Below the pieces are notes generated by a model, which saw only the letters and a program-made list of their open reading frames with translations, was not told the DNA's origin and did not search any database. Shown here in pieces: positions 1 through 9,242 of a stretch of 64,000 bases of DNA. Positions within the stretch are counted from its first letter, which is position 1, and every line of letters begins with the position of its first letter. The translations under genes and the position numbers were made by a program. The DNA is taken from NCBI GenBank assembly GCA_965222425.1, contig CBDCTW010000017.1, positions 248,001 to 312,000 of the forward strand, in the 5' to 3' direction. Source of the stretch: CBDCNP01 sp965222425 (GTDB taxonomy: Bacteria > Acidobacteriota > Vicinamibacteria > Marinacidobacterales > DATDRI01).

Positions 1-562
1 CGACCGCGACAGGGAAGAGAAAGCAGTTCACATAGGACACGTAGACCGGCGCCAGGCCCGCGCGCTCGAGCTTCTCCTTCAGCTCACGCTTCGCGTATCG
101 GTGGCGGGTGTGGACGACGATATCGTGGCGGCTCCTCAGGCGGTCGTGAGCCGGCACCCTTATTAACAATGTACCCCCCGGCCGGAGAACCCTTGCCATT
201 TCTCTAAGTGCGACCCGGTCGTCCGCAACCGCTTGGTGATAGATGACGTCGAAGGACGTGACGAGATCGAAGGCGTCCGAGGCGAAGGGAAGGCTTGGCA
301 GGGAGCTCCGAACCAGATGCCCCTTTTGCCGGCGCCGGGCGAACGCGAGGGCTTCGTCGGAGAGATCGATCCCCACGACCGAGCCGTACGACTGAAGATG
401 CGGGATCATGCCTCCCGTTCCGCAGCCGGCATCGAGGATCGAAAGGGGTGGGGACGCACGCACGAATCGTTCGATGAGTGCGAAACTGAGTTTCCTCATG
501 CCGAGGAACCACCACAAGCGGTCCTCCAGCTCGAAGAGTCGCTGATACTGGTCTTTGTCCAC
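1..562 (-). CDS. Class I SAM-dependent methyltransferase (3' end outside window)
   Basis: The minus-strand frame is open from a GTG at 562 to the window edge. It shows a Rossmann methyltransferase core: a glycine-rich SAM-binding motif I (ILDAGCGTGG, about residues 43-52), an acidic end of strand 2 (VVGIDLSDEAL), a motif IV-like stretch (FDLVTSFDVIYH) and a post-II strand (RVLRPGGTLLIRVPA). The N-terminal part (LFELEDRLWWFLGMRKL) resembles the small-molecule and sugar methyltransferases often found in surface-glycan loci. The substrate cannot be told. The start is uncertain because no clear ribosome binding site precedes the GTG. It is divergent from the DUF2723-like gene. The C-terminus is missing only because the window ends. 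Confidence 0.8.
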   Translation of the reverse strand, partial: MDKDQYQRLFELEDRLWWFLGMRKLSFALIERFVRASPPLSILDAGCGTGGMIPHLQSYGSVVGIDLSDEALAFARRRQKGHLVRSSLPSLPFASDAFDLVTSFDVIYHQAVADDRVALREMARVLRPGGTLLIRVPAHDRLRSRHDIVVHTRHRYAKRELKEKLERAGLAPVYVSYVNCFLFPVAV

Positions 563-694
563 CGCGGCGCATTTTACCGCGATCCCACTCGAGTCTCCCC
601 GATTAAGATTTACGTGACGAATCACTGATACAGGACGCTAGCCAAGCGTGTTATAAGATGTCACGCTACGAGGCCGAACTGGTATCGCGGATGG

Positions 695-2593
695 GTGAAC
701 GCCGGCGTAGCTCTGGCGGTCTTGGTCAGCTGCTTCGCCTTCTACGTCTTTGCTGGTCCTCCGGATATCGCTTGGGGCGAGGGCGCAGACTACCAGCGTC
801 GCGTCGGCGTTGGCAGAGATCGGAGAAGGTCCTTGGGATCGGCCACTCTACGTGTTGGCCTCGCGCCTTTCTTGATGATTCCGAGGGACTCACTTCCTCG
901 ACGGACGAACGTCGCATCCGCCGCCTTTGCCGCCGGTGCTTGTTTCTACGTCTATCTTCTTTTGAAATTCCTGCTGCAGATCGCCCCGCAATTCGTTGCG
1001 CGCCGAGTGGGTATCGTCGGTGCAATGGTTCTCGTCGTCGCGCACACGTTTTGGCTACGCGCCGTGACGCCGGGTCCAGAAGCGCTGGATGCTCTTCTGC
1101 TCGCCGCCCCCCTTTATTACCTATTGCGTTTTGCTAACGAAGGCCGGGTTCCCTTTTTCTATCTGGCGATGGGGATCCTCGGTCTGTCGCTCTCCAATAA
1201 CCTGATGATGGTCTTCCTGCTCCCGGTCTTTGCGCTCTGGGTGCGGGTCGTGCGCCCGCCTTTGGTACGCGACATAGGAAGGGTGAGGGTCCGCGGTTTA
1301 GGAGTGTTGCTCGTGAGCTCCGGGGTTGCCTTGGCGGTTGCGGCTTCTCATTGGGCGAGGGCAGGTTTCGAGATTCCACCGGAACAGTGGGCCTGGCTCA
1401 CTTTCTGGCGCAACAACATGATGCTTTCGTGGGACGAGCCCCTGAAGGCATCGGCCATTCGGTTCGGTGTGACCCTGCTATATAGCTTTCCACCGTGGAC
1501 GCTTTTCATCGGGCTCCTCGGAATGGCCGAGCTCTTCCGCAGGCAGAAACATGTTTTTGGTCTTCTGTTCCCATTGTTCGTCGTGGATTCCGCATTGGCG
1601 ATCAGCCTGAAGTTGCCAGACCCAATGAACGTCTATATACCGGCTTGGGTCGTCATCTCGATCGCGGTTGGCTACGGCTGGTGGAAGCTACTCGCCGATG
1701 GAGGATGGCGAGACTACGTCTTCGCCCTGGTGTTGAGTCTTTCTCCTATGTTTGTCTATCGCGCCGCCCCATGGGCGCTCGACCGCCTACAACAAAAGCC
1801 GCGGGCGGGGTCTTTTCTCGCCTTGGAGTTCGAAGTGCCGTTCGATCCTTTGACTCATCTGCTCAATCCCGATCGCCGCGAGAGCCCAGACGCCCGAGCC
1901 TTTGCGCAGGCAGCGCTCCGGGAGCTTCCGGACCGCGCGCGGGTGGTGGCGGTTTCACGCCATGGTGAGCTGTTTCTTGCCCCCTTGCGCTACATGTCTG
2001 AGGTGGAGCTGGCCGGGCCCGAGGTGATGTATGAAAGCGTGACCCCGAGAGATGAAAGTCAGCTCCTAGAGTGGGCCGCGAGTGACGACGTACCTCTTTT
2101 CGTGGTTGGTCTCCATCCACCCAATCCGATTGTGGAAAGGCTTTTAGAAACTCATCACTTCGTCCCGGTGGGTCTTTTTTTTCGCGTGTTACGCAAGGAA
2201 TCGGTGCCCGGTCGAGTCCTCATCGACGCTGAAGAAGCCGCCGATGTCGACGAGCCTATATCTCTAGTCGGAGATTGGCACGGCTACGTGCTACCGCAAG
2301 GCTATCCGGTGAGTTTTTCCATGGTGAAACAGCCCGACGGCTCTCTCGCCGGGAACGTCGTTCTGAACGAGGGCGGAGCCCAATCGTTGGAGGGGCTTTT
2401 CACTCGCGTGAGCCCTATCGGTGAATCTCTGGTTGCCCGCGTCACTTATGACGAGAAGATCAATATTCATATCGACGCCGAGCTGGTGGGAAATCGGCTC
2501 GAGGGAACCTGGCTGGTTCACGAGGCCCAATACCTCAACGGCCGCTTCCGGGCATGGAAGCAGACGGCGCCGGCCCCGCCTGACCTCCAGTAA
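695..2593 (+). CDS. DUF2723-like polytopic membrane protein (PMT-type glycosyltransferase), two compensating frameshifts near the N-terminus
   Basis: The 632-residue product has a run of hydrophobic helices (about residues 1-400) and a soluble C-terminal domain of about 110 residues. The membrane part resembles DUF2723 / protein O-mannosyltransferase-like enzymes, which move sugars from a lipid carrier on the outer face of the inner membrane. Between about 803 and 870 the used frame gives an arginine-rich, non-membrane stretch, while the +1 frame encodes GEGPWDRPLYVLASRL, which fits the family better. A +1 and a -1 indel (the second in a T-run near 868) would therefore compensate each other. 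The GTG start at 695 is tentative because the frame stays open upstream. The 3' end overlaps the convergent peptidase gene by 59 bases. Confidence 0.65.
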   Translation: MNAGVALAVLVSCFAFYVFAGPPDIAWGEGADYQRRVGVGRDRRRSLGSATLRVGLAPFLMIPRDSLPRRTNVASAAFAAGACFYVYLLLKFLLQIAPQFVARRVGIVGAMVLVVAHTFWLRAVTPGPEALDALLLAAPLYYLLRFANEGRVPFFYLAMGILGLSLSNNLMMVFLLPVFALWVRVVRPPLVRDIGRVRVRGLGVLLVSSGVALAVAASHWARAGFEIPPEQWAWLTFWRNNMMLSWDEPLKASAIRFGVTLLYSFPPWTLFIGLLGMAELFRRQKHVFGLLFPLFVVDSALAISLKLPDPMNVYIPAWVVISIAVGYGWWKLLADGGWRDYVFALVLSLSPMFVYRAAPWALDRLQQKPRAGSFLALEFEVPFDPLTHLLNPDRRESPDARAFAQAALRELPDRARVVAVSRHGELFLAPLRYMSEVELAGPEVMYESVTPRDESQLLEWAASDDVPLFVVGLHPPNPIVERLLETHHFVPVGLFFRVLRKESVPGRVLIDAEEAADVDEPISLVGDWHGYVLPQGYPVSFSMVKQPDGSLAGNVVLNEGGAQSLEGLFTRVSPIGESLVARVTYDEKINIHIDAELVGNRLEGTWLVHEAQYLNGRFRAWKQTAPAPPDLQ

Positions 2594-4463
2594 GTTCGTC
2601 GCGGAAGATTTCCAGTATTTTGTCCATGTAGAAGCGGCCTGCCTGCGGGTACAGATCGAATCGGTACACACCGCGGCCCTGGTCGCCCTTGAAGACGAGC
2701 TCCTCGAGGGGATACTTCCGCCCGACGAGGGATTTCAACATGCCAAGCTTGGTCGAGTAGGGGACCAGTCGGTAATCCTCCCCGTGGAACGTAAGTAATG
2801 GCGTTTTCATTTTATCGACCAGGCGGACCGGCGACAGCTCGCGATAAAGGTCTTGGTGACCGCGCAGCGGACCGAGCTCTCTTTCCAAGTAAGTCAAGCC
2901 GTCAGTGGTCGTCTCTCGGTATAGCATCTCGAGATCGGGCATGCCTACCGCTTCCACCGCGCAGGCGAACATGTCCGGATGTCGTCCGATCGCGGCGAGG
3001 GTGAGAAAACCTCCGTAGCTCACACCCCAGATGCCGATACGGTCATCGCGGATCTCTGGGCGTCGGACGAGGTCTTGGACCCCCGCGACGAGATCCTTGA
3101 GATCCCCGCGGCCCCAATCTCCATTGTTGAGTTCTTCGAACTCCACGCCGAAACCCGAGCTGCCGCGCACGTTGGGCGCGAAGATGGCGTAGCCCTGTTG
3201 CACAAGAAGCTGGACGAATGGATGCCAGCCGTTCAGCCACTGCGAGGTAGGCCCTCCGTGAGGGTGTGCGACGAGTGGAACCGGTTGTTCCGCGCTGGCG
3301 GTGGTCGGTAAATAAAGATAACCGGTGATAGTCCGGCCATCGAAGCTCGGATAACGCACCAGCTCCGGACGAACCATCTTCCGGACATCGAGCTTCCGGG
3401 GCAAGCTGTCGCTTAGTCTGCGCCGACCGGCATTCTTCTCGAAAAGCCACACGTTTGCGGAATAGGCCGGTCCCGAGAACAAGCTCGCTAAAGCCTCTCC
3501 GTCGGAGGTCCATTGAGGGCTTTTATAGACGCCGGTACCGACCGTGAAGGCCCTGCTCTTGCGATCGGTGACCGAGGTCACCATGAGGCGTTGCGTCCCC
3601 TCGCGATTCGAAACGTGCGCGATGGCTTCACCATCGGGACTCCAAGCGGGGTCGGTTTGCTCGTGCTTGGAATCGGTGACTCGCTCTGGCTCGCCTCCCT
3701 CGACGGAAACGATGAAGATGGATTTCAAACCGCCTTCATCGGAGACGAAGGCTAGGCGCTTTCCATCTGGCGACCATCTGGCGGAGTGACTGTCGCCGTT
3801 CCATTTCTGAGGGAGGAGCTCGCGCAATTCGCCGCCCGCAGCGGGAACGATCGCGATGCGCCGGTTCACGTGCCGGCCGCCCCGAGACGTAAACGCGACC
3901 CACTTTCCGTCTGGAGACCATCGCGGATCCTGTTCGTCCAGGGGGTCTCGCGTTAATCGAAGCGGCTCACCGCCCGAGATCGGTTTCACCCAGACGTCCC
4001 AGCCCGTGCTGCCACTCGAGGCGCGCGACAGGAATGCGATTCGCTGTCCGTCGGGGGACCAGCGTGGCCTGCGATCATCGCCGTCACGCCGACTCGTGAT
4101 CTGACGCGCTCGGTCGTCCCCGGGAGTGGCCACGAAGACATGCCAGCTTCCGGTGCGGTTGGAGGCGAAGGCGACTTCCTTTCCGTCCGGGGACCAATCG
4201 GGCTCGCGGTCGCCGCCCTCCCCGTGCGCGACCGGCACGCTGTCCTTTTCGGGATCGGAGATCACCCAGATCTTCTCCAAGCCCAGGACCGAAATGGCTG
4301 CTGCCACTCGTTGGCCGTCGAGCGCCAGATCGTATTCATGCACCCGGGGAACGCGAAGAATTGTTTCGATGGTGAGAGGGTTGGTAGGCTTGACTCTCTG
4401 CTGTGACGCGGCCACGAAGACGACCGCCGAGAGCGAACCGAGCGCGATTAGTAACCAGCGCAT
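2535..4463 (-). CDS. S9 family peptidase (PD40 propeller plus prolyl oligopeptidase domain), catalytic His replaced
   Basis: A signal-anchor-like N-terminus is followed by several WD40-like PD40 repeats (the WSPDGxxxAF pattern recurs about six times, residues 80-330) and an alpha/beta-hydrolase domain (about 380-630). Such enzymes cleave short peptides, often in the periplasm. The nucleophile S482 lies in GVSYGG and the acid D563 in HGEDYRLVP. The usual DxGHG histidine position reads DQGRG, with R597 (codon CGC) where histidine is expected. That is one transition from CAC and should abolish triad chemistry. The rest of the domain looks full length, so this may be a recent loss or a pseudoenzyme. 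It lies downstream of boxR on the same strand, with no evident functional link. Confidence 0.88.
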   Translation of the reverse strand: MRWLLIALGSLSAVVFVAASQQRVKPTNPLTIETILRVPRVHEYDLALDGQRVAAAISVLGLEKIWVISDPEKDSVPVAHGEGGDREPDWSPDGKEVAFASNRTGSWHVFVATPGDDRARQITSRRDGDDRRPRWSPDGQRIAFLSRASSGSTGWDVWVKPISGGEPLRLTRDPLDEQDPRWSPDGKWVAFTSRGGRHVNRRIAIVPAAGGELRELLPQKWNGDSHSARWSPDGKRLAFVSDEGGLKSIFIVSVEGGEPERVTDSKHEQTDPAWSPDGEAIAHVSNREGTQRLMVTSVTDRKSRAFTVGTGVYKSPQWTSDGEALASLFSGPAYSANVWLFEKNAGRRRLSDSLPRKLDVRKMVRPELVRYPSFDGRTITGYLYLPTTASAEQPVPLVAHPHGGPTSQWLNGWHPFVQLLVQQGYAIFAPNVRGSSGFGVEFEELNNGDWGRGDLKDLVAGVQDLVRRPEIRDDRIGIWGVSYGGFLTLAAIGRHPDMFACAVEAVGMPDLEMLYRETTTDGLTYLERELGPLRGHQDLYRELSPVRLVDKMKTPLLTFHGEDYRLVPYSTKLGMLKSLVGRKYPLEELVFKGDQGRGVYRFDLYPQAGRFYMDKILEIFRDELTGGQAGPAPSASMPGSGR

Positions 4464-4500
4464 GCCCGCATCCTAACACGCGCGCCGGTAAGCCTGGCGT

Positions 4501-5241
4501 CTACGTCGCGGTTTTTTCCACGATCGTCCGCGTCACTTCTTCCGGACTTTGCACGGAGGTGTCGATTGTGAGTTGGGCTTCGGAGTAGAGTGCTCCCCGG
4601 TCCCGGAGCAACGCACGAAGCTCTGCCAAAGGGTCCGCGGTGTCGGCCATCGGCCGCCGGTCTCCTTGCGCGACGACGCGATCAAGATGATCCTCCGGGC
4701 TAGCCTTCAGCCACACCGCAAACGCTCCCCGTTTCAAGGTCTCATAGGTGGTCCGATCCGTGACCAATCCTCCACCCGTCGCGAGAACCGCCGGCTTGCT
4801 CGAAGACAGGAATCGCGACAAGACTTCTCTTTCGAGGCGTCGGTAGTAAGTCTCTCCGTGCAAAGCGAAGATCTCGCCCAAGCGGAGGCCCGCCTCTTGT
4901 TCGATCAAACCGTCGAGCTCGTAGAAAGGTCTCTTGAGAGCCCGGGCCAGTTTCTTGCCAATCGTCGTTTTCCCGGCGCCTCGGAGGCCGATGAGGGCAA
5001 TAATTCTCTCGCCGCCATCGCGACGCACCAGCTCGTCGACCGTTACGCCTAGGACCCGTGCTAACTCCAACAGGCGAAGGATGGAGATGTTTCCTCGTCC
5101 TGACTCGAGCTGCGAGACGTAGCGGGGAGATAGCCCAGCCAACTCACCGAGTCGGTTCTGACTGAGCCCTCGGCTCGTCCGGTGCTCGCGAAGCCGGCGC
5201 CCTAAAACGAGGAGGAAATCCGAAGAATTCGAGGAATTCAT
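4501..5241 (-). CDS. boxR: BoxR/BzdR-type benzoyl-CoA-responsive repressor (HTH plus shikimate-kinase-like domain)
   Basis: The 246-residue protein joins an XRE-type helix-turn-helix (about residues 8-70) to a shikimate-kinase-like domain with a Walker A motif (GLRGAGKTT, about residues 85-93). This architecture defines the BzdR/BoxR regulators of aromatic catabolism. In that family the kinase-like domain senses benzoyl-CoA and relieves repression. I chose the ATG at 5241 because the HTH domain begins right after it and the open frame upstream is intergenic. It is divergent from boxC, as expected for its regulator. A sigma70-like promoter for this gene lies at 5249-5277. The kinase fold probably does not act on shikimate; that is family knowledge and was not tested here. 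Confidence 0.9.
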   Translation of the reverse strand: MNSSNSSDFLLVLGRRLREHRTSRGLSQNRLGELAGLSPRYVSQLESGRGNISILRLLELARVLGVTVDELVRRDGGERIIALIGLRGAGKTTIGKKLARALKRPFYELDGLIEQEAGLRLGEIFALHGETYYRRLEREVLSRFLSSSKPAVLATGGGLVTDRTTYETLKRGAFAVWLKASPEDHLDRVVAQGDRRPMADTADPLAELRALLRDRGALYSEAQLTIDTSVQSPEEVTRTIVEKTAT

Positions 5242-5248
5242 CTGTGGA

Positions 5249-5277
5249 ATTATAGTGCTAGTACGATGCATTGACAA
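5249..5277 (-). promoter_or_regulatory. boxR promoter overlapping the boxR-boxC operator region
   Basis: On the minus strand TTGTCA (5272-5277) and TATAAT (5249-5254) are separated by exactly 17 bases, a good sigma70-type match. The 96-base intergenic region also holds TGCA tetrads (for example at 5267-5270) and an inverted repeat GCATT/AATGC (5268-5272 and 5285-5289). BzdR operators are known to be built from TGCA repeats, so these are plausible BoxR sites that would control both divergent genes. Confidence 0.6.
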
Positions 5278-5337
5278 GTAGTATAATGCTTGAAGTCTCT
5301 TGCAGCCACGCAGGCTGGCAAGTATGCTTGATGGCCG

Positions 5338-6990
5338 ATGAAAACAATTGATTTCGAAACCAGCCCTAGTGTCTATCACCATCTAAAACTCCGGCTGGAC
5401 GGAGGGGTGGCCACTTTGACCATCGACGTCCAAGAAGACGGCGGGCTGAGGCCGGGCTACCAGTTGAAGCTCAATAGTTACGATCTCGGTGTCGACATCG
5501 AGCTGGCCGACACGATCGAGCGCCTGCGCTTTGAGCATCCCGAGATCAAAGCGGTCGTCGTGCAGAGCGGTAAGGATCGGATCTTCTCGGCGGGCGCGAA
5601 CATCTATATGCTGGCGAGCTCCTCCCATCCTTTTAAGGTCAACTTCTGCAAGTTCACGAATGAGACGCGCTTGGCCATGGAGGAAGCGAGCCGGGAAAGT
5701 GGCCAGCACTACATCGTCGCCGTCAACGGCATCTGCTCGGGAGGCGGTTACGAGTTGGCCCTCGCCGCGGACGAAATCGTTTTAGTCGATGACGGTAACG
5801 CCGCGGTCGCGTTGCCGGAAGCACCCCTACTAGCCGTGTTGCCGGGAACGGGAGGACTGACGCGACTCGTCGACAAGCGAAAGGTTCGTCGGGATCGGGC
5901 CGACGTTTTCTCCACCTTAGTAGAAGGAATCAAAGGCAAGCGTGCCGTGGAATGGGGTTTGGTCGATCGCATCGCACCCCGCAGCCAGTTCGACACCGTT
6001 GTTCAAGAACAGGCTCGAGCGATGGTAGAGGCGGCGACCCCAGCCTCGCGTCGTGGTGACTCGGGAGAGAAAGGCATCGAGCTCAAACCGCTGAATGTCG
6101 AGCGCACCGAGAACCGTTTGGCGTACCGGCATGTCACCGTGACGATCGATCCGGAGCGGCGCACCGCAGAGCTGATGGTTCGGGGACCCGGAGGAGAACC
6201 TCCCGAGTCGGTGGAGGCATTGCACGAGGCGGGCTGTAACTTTTGGACACTGGCCATGGCGCGCGAGCTAGACGATGCGCTTTGCCAATTACGATTCAAC
6301 TACGAGACGGTGGGGCTCCTCATCTTGAAGACGGCCGGCGACCCCGAGCGAGTCCTGGCGTTCGATCGTGCCTTGGCCCGCCTCGCCGACAATTGGCTGG
6401 CGCGCGAGATCATTCTGAAGCTCCGGCGAACGCTCAAGCGGCTCGACCTAACGGCGAGAAGCCTCTTCGCCCTCCTCGAGCCGGGCTCGTGTTTTGCGGG
6501 GAGTCTCCTGGAGCTCGCGCTCGCCGCCGACCGAAGCTACATGCTCGACGGAGCCGAGCTCCCGGTCATGATCGGTCTCGGACCTTTGAACGGCGGACTC
6601 CTGCCAATGAATAATGGACTCTCTCGCTTGGAAACCCGATTCTTGGGAGAACCCACCGGAGTCGAGCGAACCCTGGAGCACAAAGAACTCTTCGACGCCG
6701 AGGAGGCGGAGGAATACGGTCTCGTCACGTTCACGCCCGATGAGCTCGATTGGGATGACGAGATTCGTATCGCGATCGAGGAAAGAGCGGGTTTCTCGCC
6801 GGACGCCATGACGGGGATGGAGGCCTCGCTTCGTTTCCCTGGCCCCGAGACCATGGAAACCAAGATATTCGGTCGCTTGACGGCCTGGCAGAACTGGATA
6901 TTCCAGCGTCCCAACGCGGTGGGAGAAAAAGGGGCGCTCACCTTATACGGCAAGCCAAGCTTACCCGAGTTTGACTGGAGGAGAACTTAA
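5338..6990 (+). CDS. boxC: Benzoyl-CoA-dihydrodiol lyase (2,3-epoxybenzoyl-CoA dihydrolase)
   Basis: The 550-residue protein has two crotonase-like halves, as in BoxC, and matches its usual length. BoxC hydrolytically opens and cleaves 2,3-epoxybenzoyl-CoA to 3,4-dehydroadipyl-CoA semialdehyde and formate in aerobic benzoate degradation. Visible signatures include an oxyanion-hole segment (FSAGANIYML) near residue 85 and CSGGGYELALAADEI near residue 130. The ATG at 5338 follows the divergent promoter region. The stop is two bases before the boxB GTG, so the two genes are probably translationally coupled. No disruption is seen. Confidence 0.93.
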   Translation: MKTIDFETSPSVYHHLKLRLDGGVATLTIDVQEDGGLRPGYQLKLNSYDLGVDIELADTIERLRFEHPEIKAVVVQSGKDRIFSAGANIYMLASSSHPFKVNFCKFTNETRLAMEEASRESGQHYIVAVNGICSGGGYELALAADEIVLVDDGNAAVALPEAPLLAVLPGTGGLTRLVDKRKVRRDRADVFSTLVEGIKGKRAVEWGLVDRIAPRSQFDTVVQEQARAMVEAATPASRRGDSGEKGIELKPLNVERTENRLAYRHVTVTIDPERRTAELMVRGPGGEPPESVEALHEAGCNFWTLAMARELDDALCQLRFNYETVGLLILKTAGDPERVLAFDRALARLADNWLAREIILKLRRTLKRLDLTARSLFALLEPGSCFAGSLLELALAADRSYMLDGAELPVMIGLGPLNGGLLPMNNGLSRLETRFLGEPTGVERTLEHKELFDAEEAEEYGLVTFTPDELDWDDEIRIAIEERAGFSPDAMTGMEASLRFPGPETMETKIFGRLTAWQNWIFQRPNAVGEKGALTLYGKPSLPEFDWRRT

Positions 6991-6991
6991 A

Positions 6992-8398
6992 GTGTCGGAG
7001 CTCGACGAGAAGATTCCAAACAACGTCAACCTTGCCCAAGACGCGAAACTGAAGCGGGCGCTCGAGAAGTGGCAACCTAACTTCATCGAATGGTGGAAGG
7101 ATATGGGCCCCGATGGCTTCCAGGCGGACGAGGTCTATCTCCGCACCGCCATTTCGGTAGAGGCGAGCGGATGGGCGCACTTCGATTTCACGCGGATGCC
7201 GGAGTATCGCTGGGGTATCTTTCTGACTCCGGCCGAAGCCGATCGCAAGATCGGGTTCGGTGATTTCGAGGGCCAACCGGCTTGGCAGAGTGTGCCTGGC
7301 GAGTTCCGGACGCAGCTTCGTCGCCTGATCGTCACTCAGGGGGATACCGAGCCGGCAAGTGTCGAGCAACAGCGTGAGCTCGGGAAGACCGCTCCGAGCA
7401 TCTACGACATGCGGAATCTCTTCCAGGTGAACGTCGAGGAAGGACGTCACCTGTGGGCGATGGTCTACCTGCTGCAGTCCTATTTCGGCCGCGACGGGCG
7501 TGAAGAGGCGGAGGGTTTGTTGGAGCGACGTAGCGGGAATCCAGATAAGCCCCGTTTGCTCGGGGCCTTTAACGCCCCCTGTGAGGATTGGCTCAACTTC
7601 TTTATGTTCACGATGTTCACCGACCGCGATGGGAAGTTCCAGTTGCTGGCGCTCTCCGAAAGTGGATTCGATCCACTTTCCCGGACTTGTCGGTTCATGC
7701 TGACCGAGGAGGCCTTCCACATGTCGGTCGGAGAGACTGGAGTGGGACGAATGGTCGAGCGCGCCGCGCAGTTGATGCGCGATGGAAAAGATGATGTCCG
7801 ACGCGAGGGGGCGTTCGACCTGCAGACGATTCAAAAGTATCTCAACTTCTGGTTCAGCATCTCTCTCGATCTTTTCGGCGGGGAAGTCTCGACCAACGCA
7901 GCCCAGTTCTTCGCGGCGGGCCTAAAGGGACGCCACAAGGAAGAACGCTACTCCGACCACAAAGCCCTCGAGGGTGTGTACGAGATGGACGTGGTCGAGA
8001 ACGGGAAGCTCACGCGTTCCGAAGTGCCGCTCCGTAACGCGATGAACGAGATCCTCCGTGACGCCTACGTCGAGGACTCTCAGAGGGGCGTGGATCGCTG
8101 GAACCGAATCTTGGAGCAGCACGGGATCTCCGATCGCCTGGCACTTCCACACCGACGCTTCCATCGACAGATCGGGGCGTTTGCGCGCTATGACTTCGAC
8201 CCGCAAGGAGAGATGCTATCCGAGAACCAGTGGGACGCCCGAAAGGACGAATGGTTGCCATCGAAAGAAGATGAAGCCTTTGTGGCAAGCCTGATGCAGC
8301 CGGTCCACGAACCAGGTAAGATCGCTAACTGGATCGCTTCGCCGCAATTTGGAGTCAAAGGGAAACCGTTCGACTTCGAGTACGTAAGAAGAGCCTGA
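6992..8398 (+). CDS. boxB: Benzoyl-CoA 2,3-epoxidase, oxygenase subunit B
   Basis: The 468-residue product matches BoxB, the di-iron oxygenase that epoxidises benzoyl-CoA. Two carboxylate/histidine clusters typical of di-iron helices are visible: EEGRH (about residue 150) and EEAFH (about residue 239). I chose the GTG at 6992 because AGGAG (6979-6983) sits at proper spacing and the earlier in-frame start overlaps boxC. BoxB needs electrons from the flavin/Fe-S reductase BoxA. No boxA lies in this window, so it must be elsewhere or be replaced by another reductase. Confidence 0.93.
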   Translation: MSELDEKIPNNVNLAQDAKLKRALEKWQPNFIEWWKDMGPDGFQADEVYLRTAISVEASGWAHFDFTRMPEYRWGIFLTPAEADRKIGFGDFEGQPAWQSVPGEFRTQLRRLIVTQGDTEPASVEQQRELGKTAPSIYDMRNLFQVNVEEGRHLWAMVYLLQSYFGRDGREEAEGLLERRSGNPDKPRLLGAFNAPCEDWLNFFMFTMFTDRDGKFQLLALSESGFDPLSRTCRFMLTEEAFHMSVGETGVGRMVERAAQLMRDGKDDVRREGAFDLQTIQKYLNFWFSISLDLFGGEVSTNAAQFFAAGLKGRHKEERYSDHKALEGVYEMDVVENGKLTRSEVPLRNAMNEILRDAYVEDSQRGVDRWNRILEQHGISDRLALPHRRFHRQIGAFARYDFDPQGEMLSENQWDARKDEWLPSKEDEAFVASLMQPVHEPGKIANWIASPQFGVKGKPFDFEYVRRA

Positions 8399-8401
8399 CA
8401 G

Positions 8402-8427
8402 GCTGACCTCGCGGTTCGTCGGTCAGC
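8402..8427 (+). promoter_or_regulatory. Intercistronic hairpin between boxB and the enoyl-CoA hydratase
   Basis: GCTGACC (8402-8408) and GGTCAGC (8421-8427) form a perfect 7-bp stem with a 12-base loop just after the boxB stop. Only three T residues follow, so it is a poor intrinsic terminator. It could stabilise or process the boxCB message relative to the downstream beta-oxidation genes. Confidence 0.45.
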
Positions 8428-8445
8428 TTTCACGAGAGGGGAATT

Positions 8446-9240
8446 ATGTCTTCCGATGCACGTCTGGTTGACTACCGAACCGACAACGGGGTTGCTATTC
8501 TCGATCTGAACGATCCGCCGGCCAACACCTACAGCTACGAGATGATGCGGCAATTGGATGATGCCGTCCTCGAGGCGCGCATGGACCAGAACGTCCACGT
8601 GTTCGTCATCACCGCTAAGGGGGACAAGTTTTTTTGTGCGGGAGCCAACATCAAAATGCTCACCCAGGCCGATCCGGAGTTCAAGTACTACTTCTGCCTT
8701 CATGCCAACGAGACCTTGAATCGCTTGGAGCAAACTCCGAAGCTGGTTATTGCGGCGTTGAATGGACACACCGTCGGCGGTGGGTTGGAGGTCGCCCTTG
8801 CGGCAGATATACGCCTGGCCAAGAAAGACGGCGGCAAGATCGGTCTGCCCGAGGTTTCTCTGGGCGTTCTGCCCGGAACGGGCGGCACCCAGCGCTTGGC
8901 GCGTTTGCTCGGAAAGTCCAAATCCATCGAGATGATGGCAACTGGGAGTCTTCTTTCCTTCGACGATGCGGAGAAGCTCGGCCTGGTGAACCATGTCTGG
9001 CCCGCAGAGGGCTTCCGCGAGCGGGTGATGGAGTACGCGTCGCAGTTCGTCCCTCCGGCCAAAGCCTCGAAGGCAGTGGGGCGCATCAAGCGCGCTGTTT
9101 GCTCAGGTCTCGAAGTTCCGTTCTCCGAGGGGCTTGCTTTGGAACGAGAGCTTCAGCAACAGCTCTTCATCTCCGAAGACGCGAAGGAAGGCCTAGACGC
9201 GCATCTCGAGAAGAGAAAGCCTACGTTCAAAGGCAAGTGA
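8446..9240 (+). CDS. Enoyl-CoA hydratase/isomerase family protein
   Basis: This is a complete 264-residue crotonase-fold protein. The first oxyanion-hole strand (FFCAGANIKML, about residues 64-74) and the second (GHTVGGGLEVALAADIRLA) are intact. The catalytic glutamate region GLPEVSLGVLPGTGGTQRL is present, so hydratase chemistry is expected. A GAGGGG ribosome binding site precedes the ATG. Its place between boxB and a thiolase suggests it acts on dehydroadipyl-CoA or later beta-oxidation intermediates of the box pathway. That role is inferred from context only. Confidence 0.9.
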   Translation: MSSDARLVDYRTDNGVAILDLNDPPANTYSYEMMRQLDDAVLEARMDQNVHVFVITAKGDKFFCAGANIKMLTQADPEFKYYFCLHANETLNRLEQTPKLVIAALNGHTVGGGLEVALAADIRLAKKDGGKIGLPEVSLGVLPGTGGTQRLARLLGKSKSIEMMATGSLLSFDDAEKLGLVNHVWPAEGFRERVMEYASQFVPPAKASKAVGRIKRAVCSGLEVPFSEGLALERELQQQLFISEDAKEGLDAHLEKRKPTFKGK

Positions 9241-9242
9241 GC

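Noticed and set aside
5271..5287. TTGACA and TATAAT on the plus strand as a boxC promoter
   Set aside because: They are only five bases apart, so they cannot form one promoter; the TATAAT may serve with a weak upstream -35.
8634..9242. Upstream extension of the thiolase ORF
   Set aside because: It lies entirely within the enoyl-CoA hydratase in another frame; the ATG at 9243 gives the normal thiolase N-terminus.
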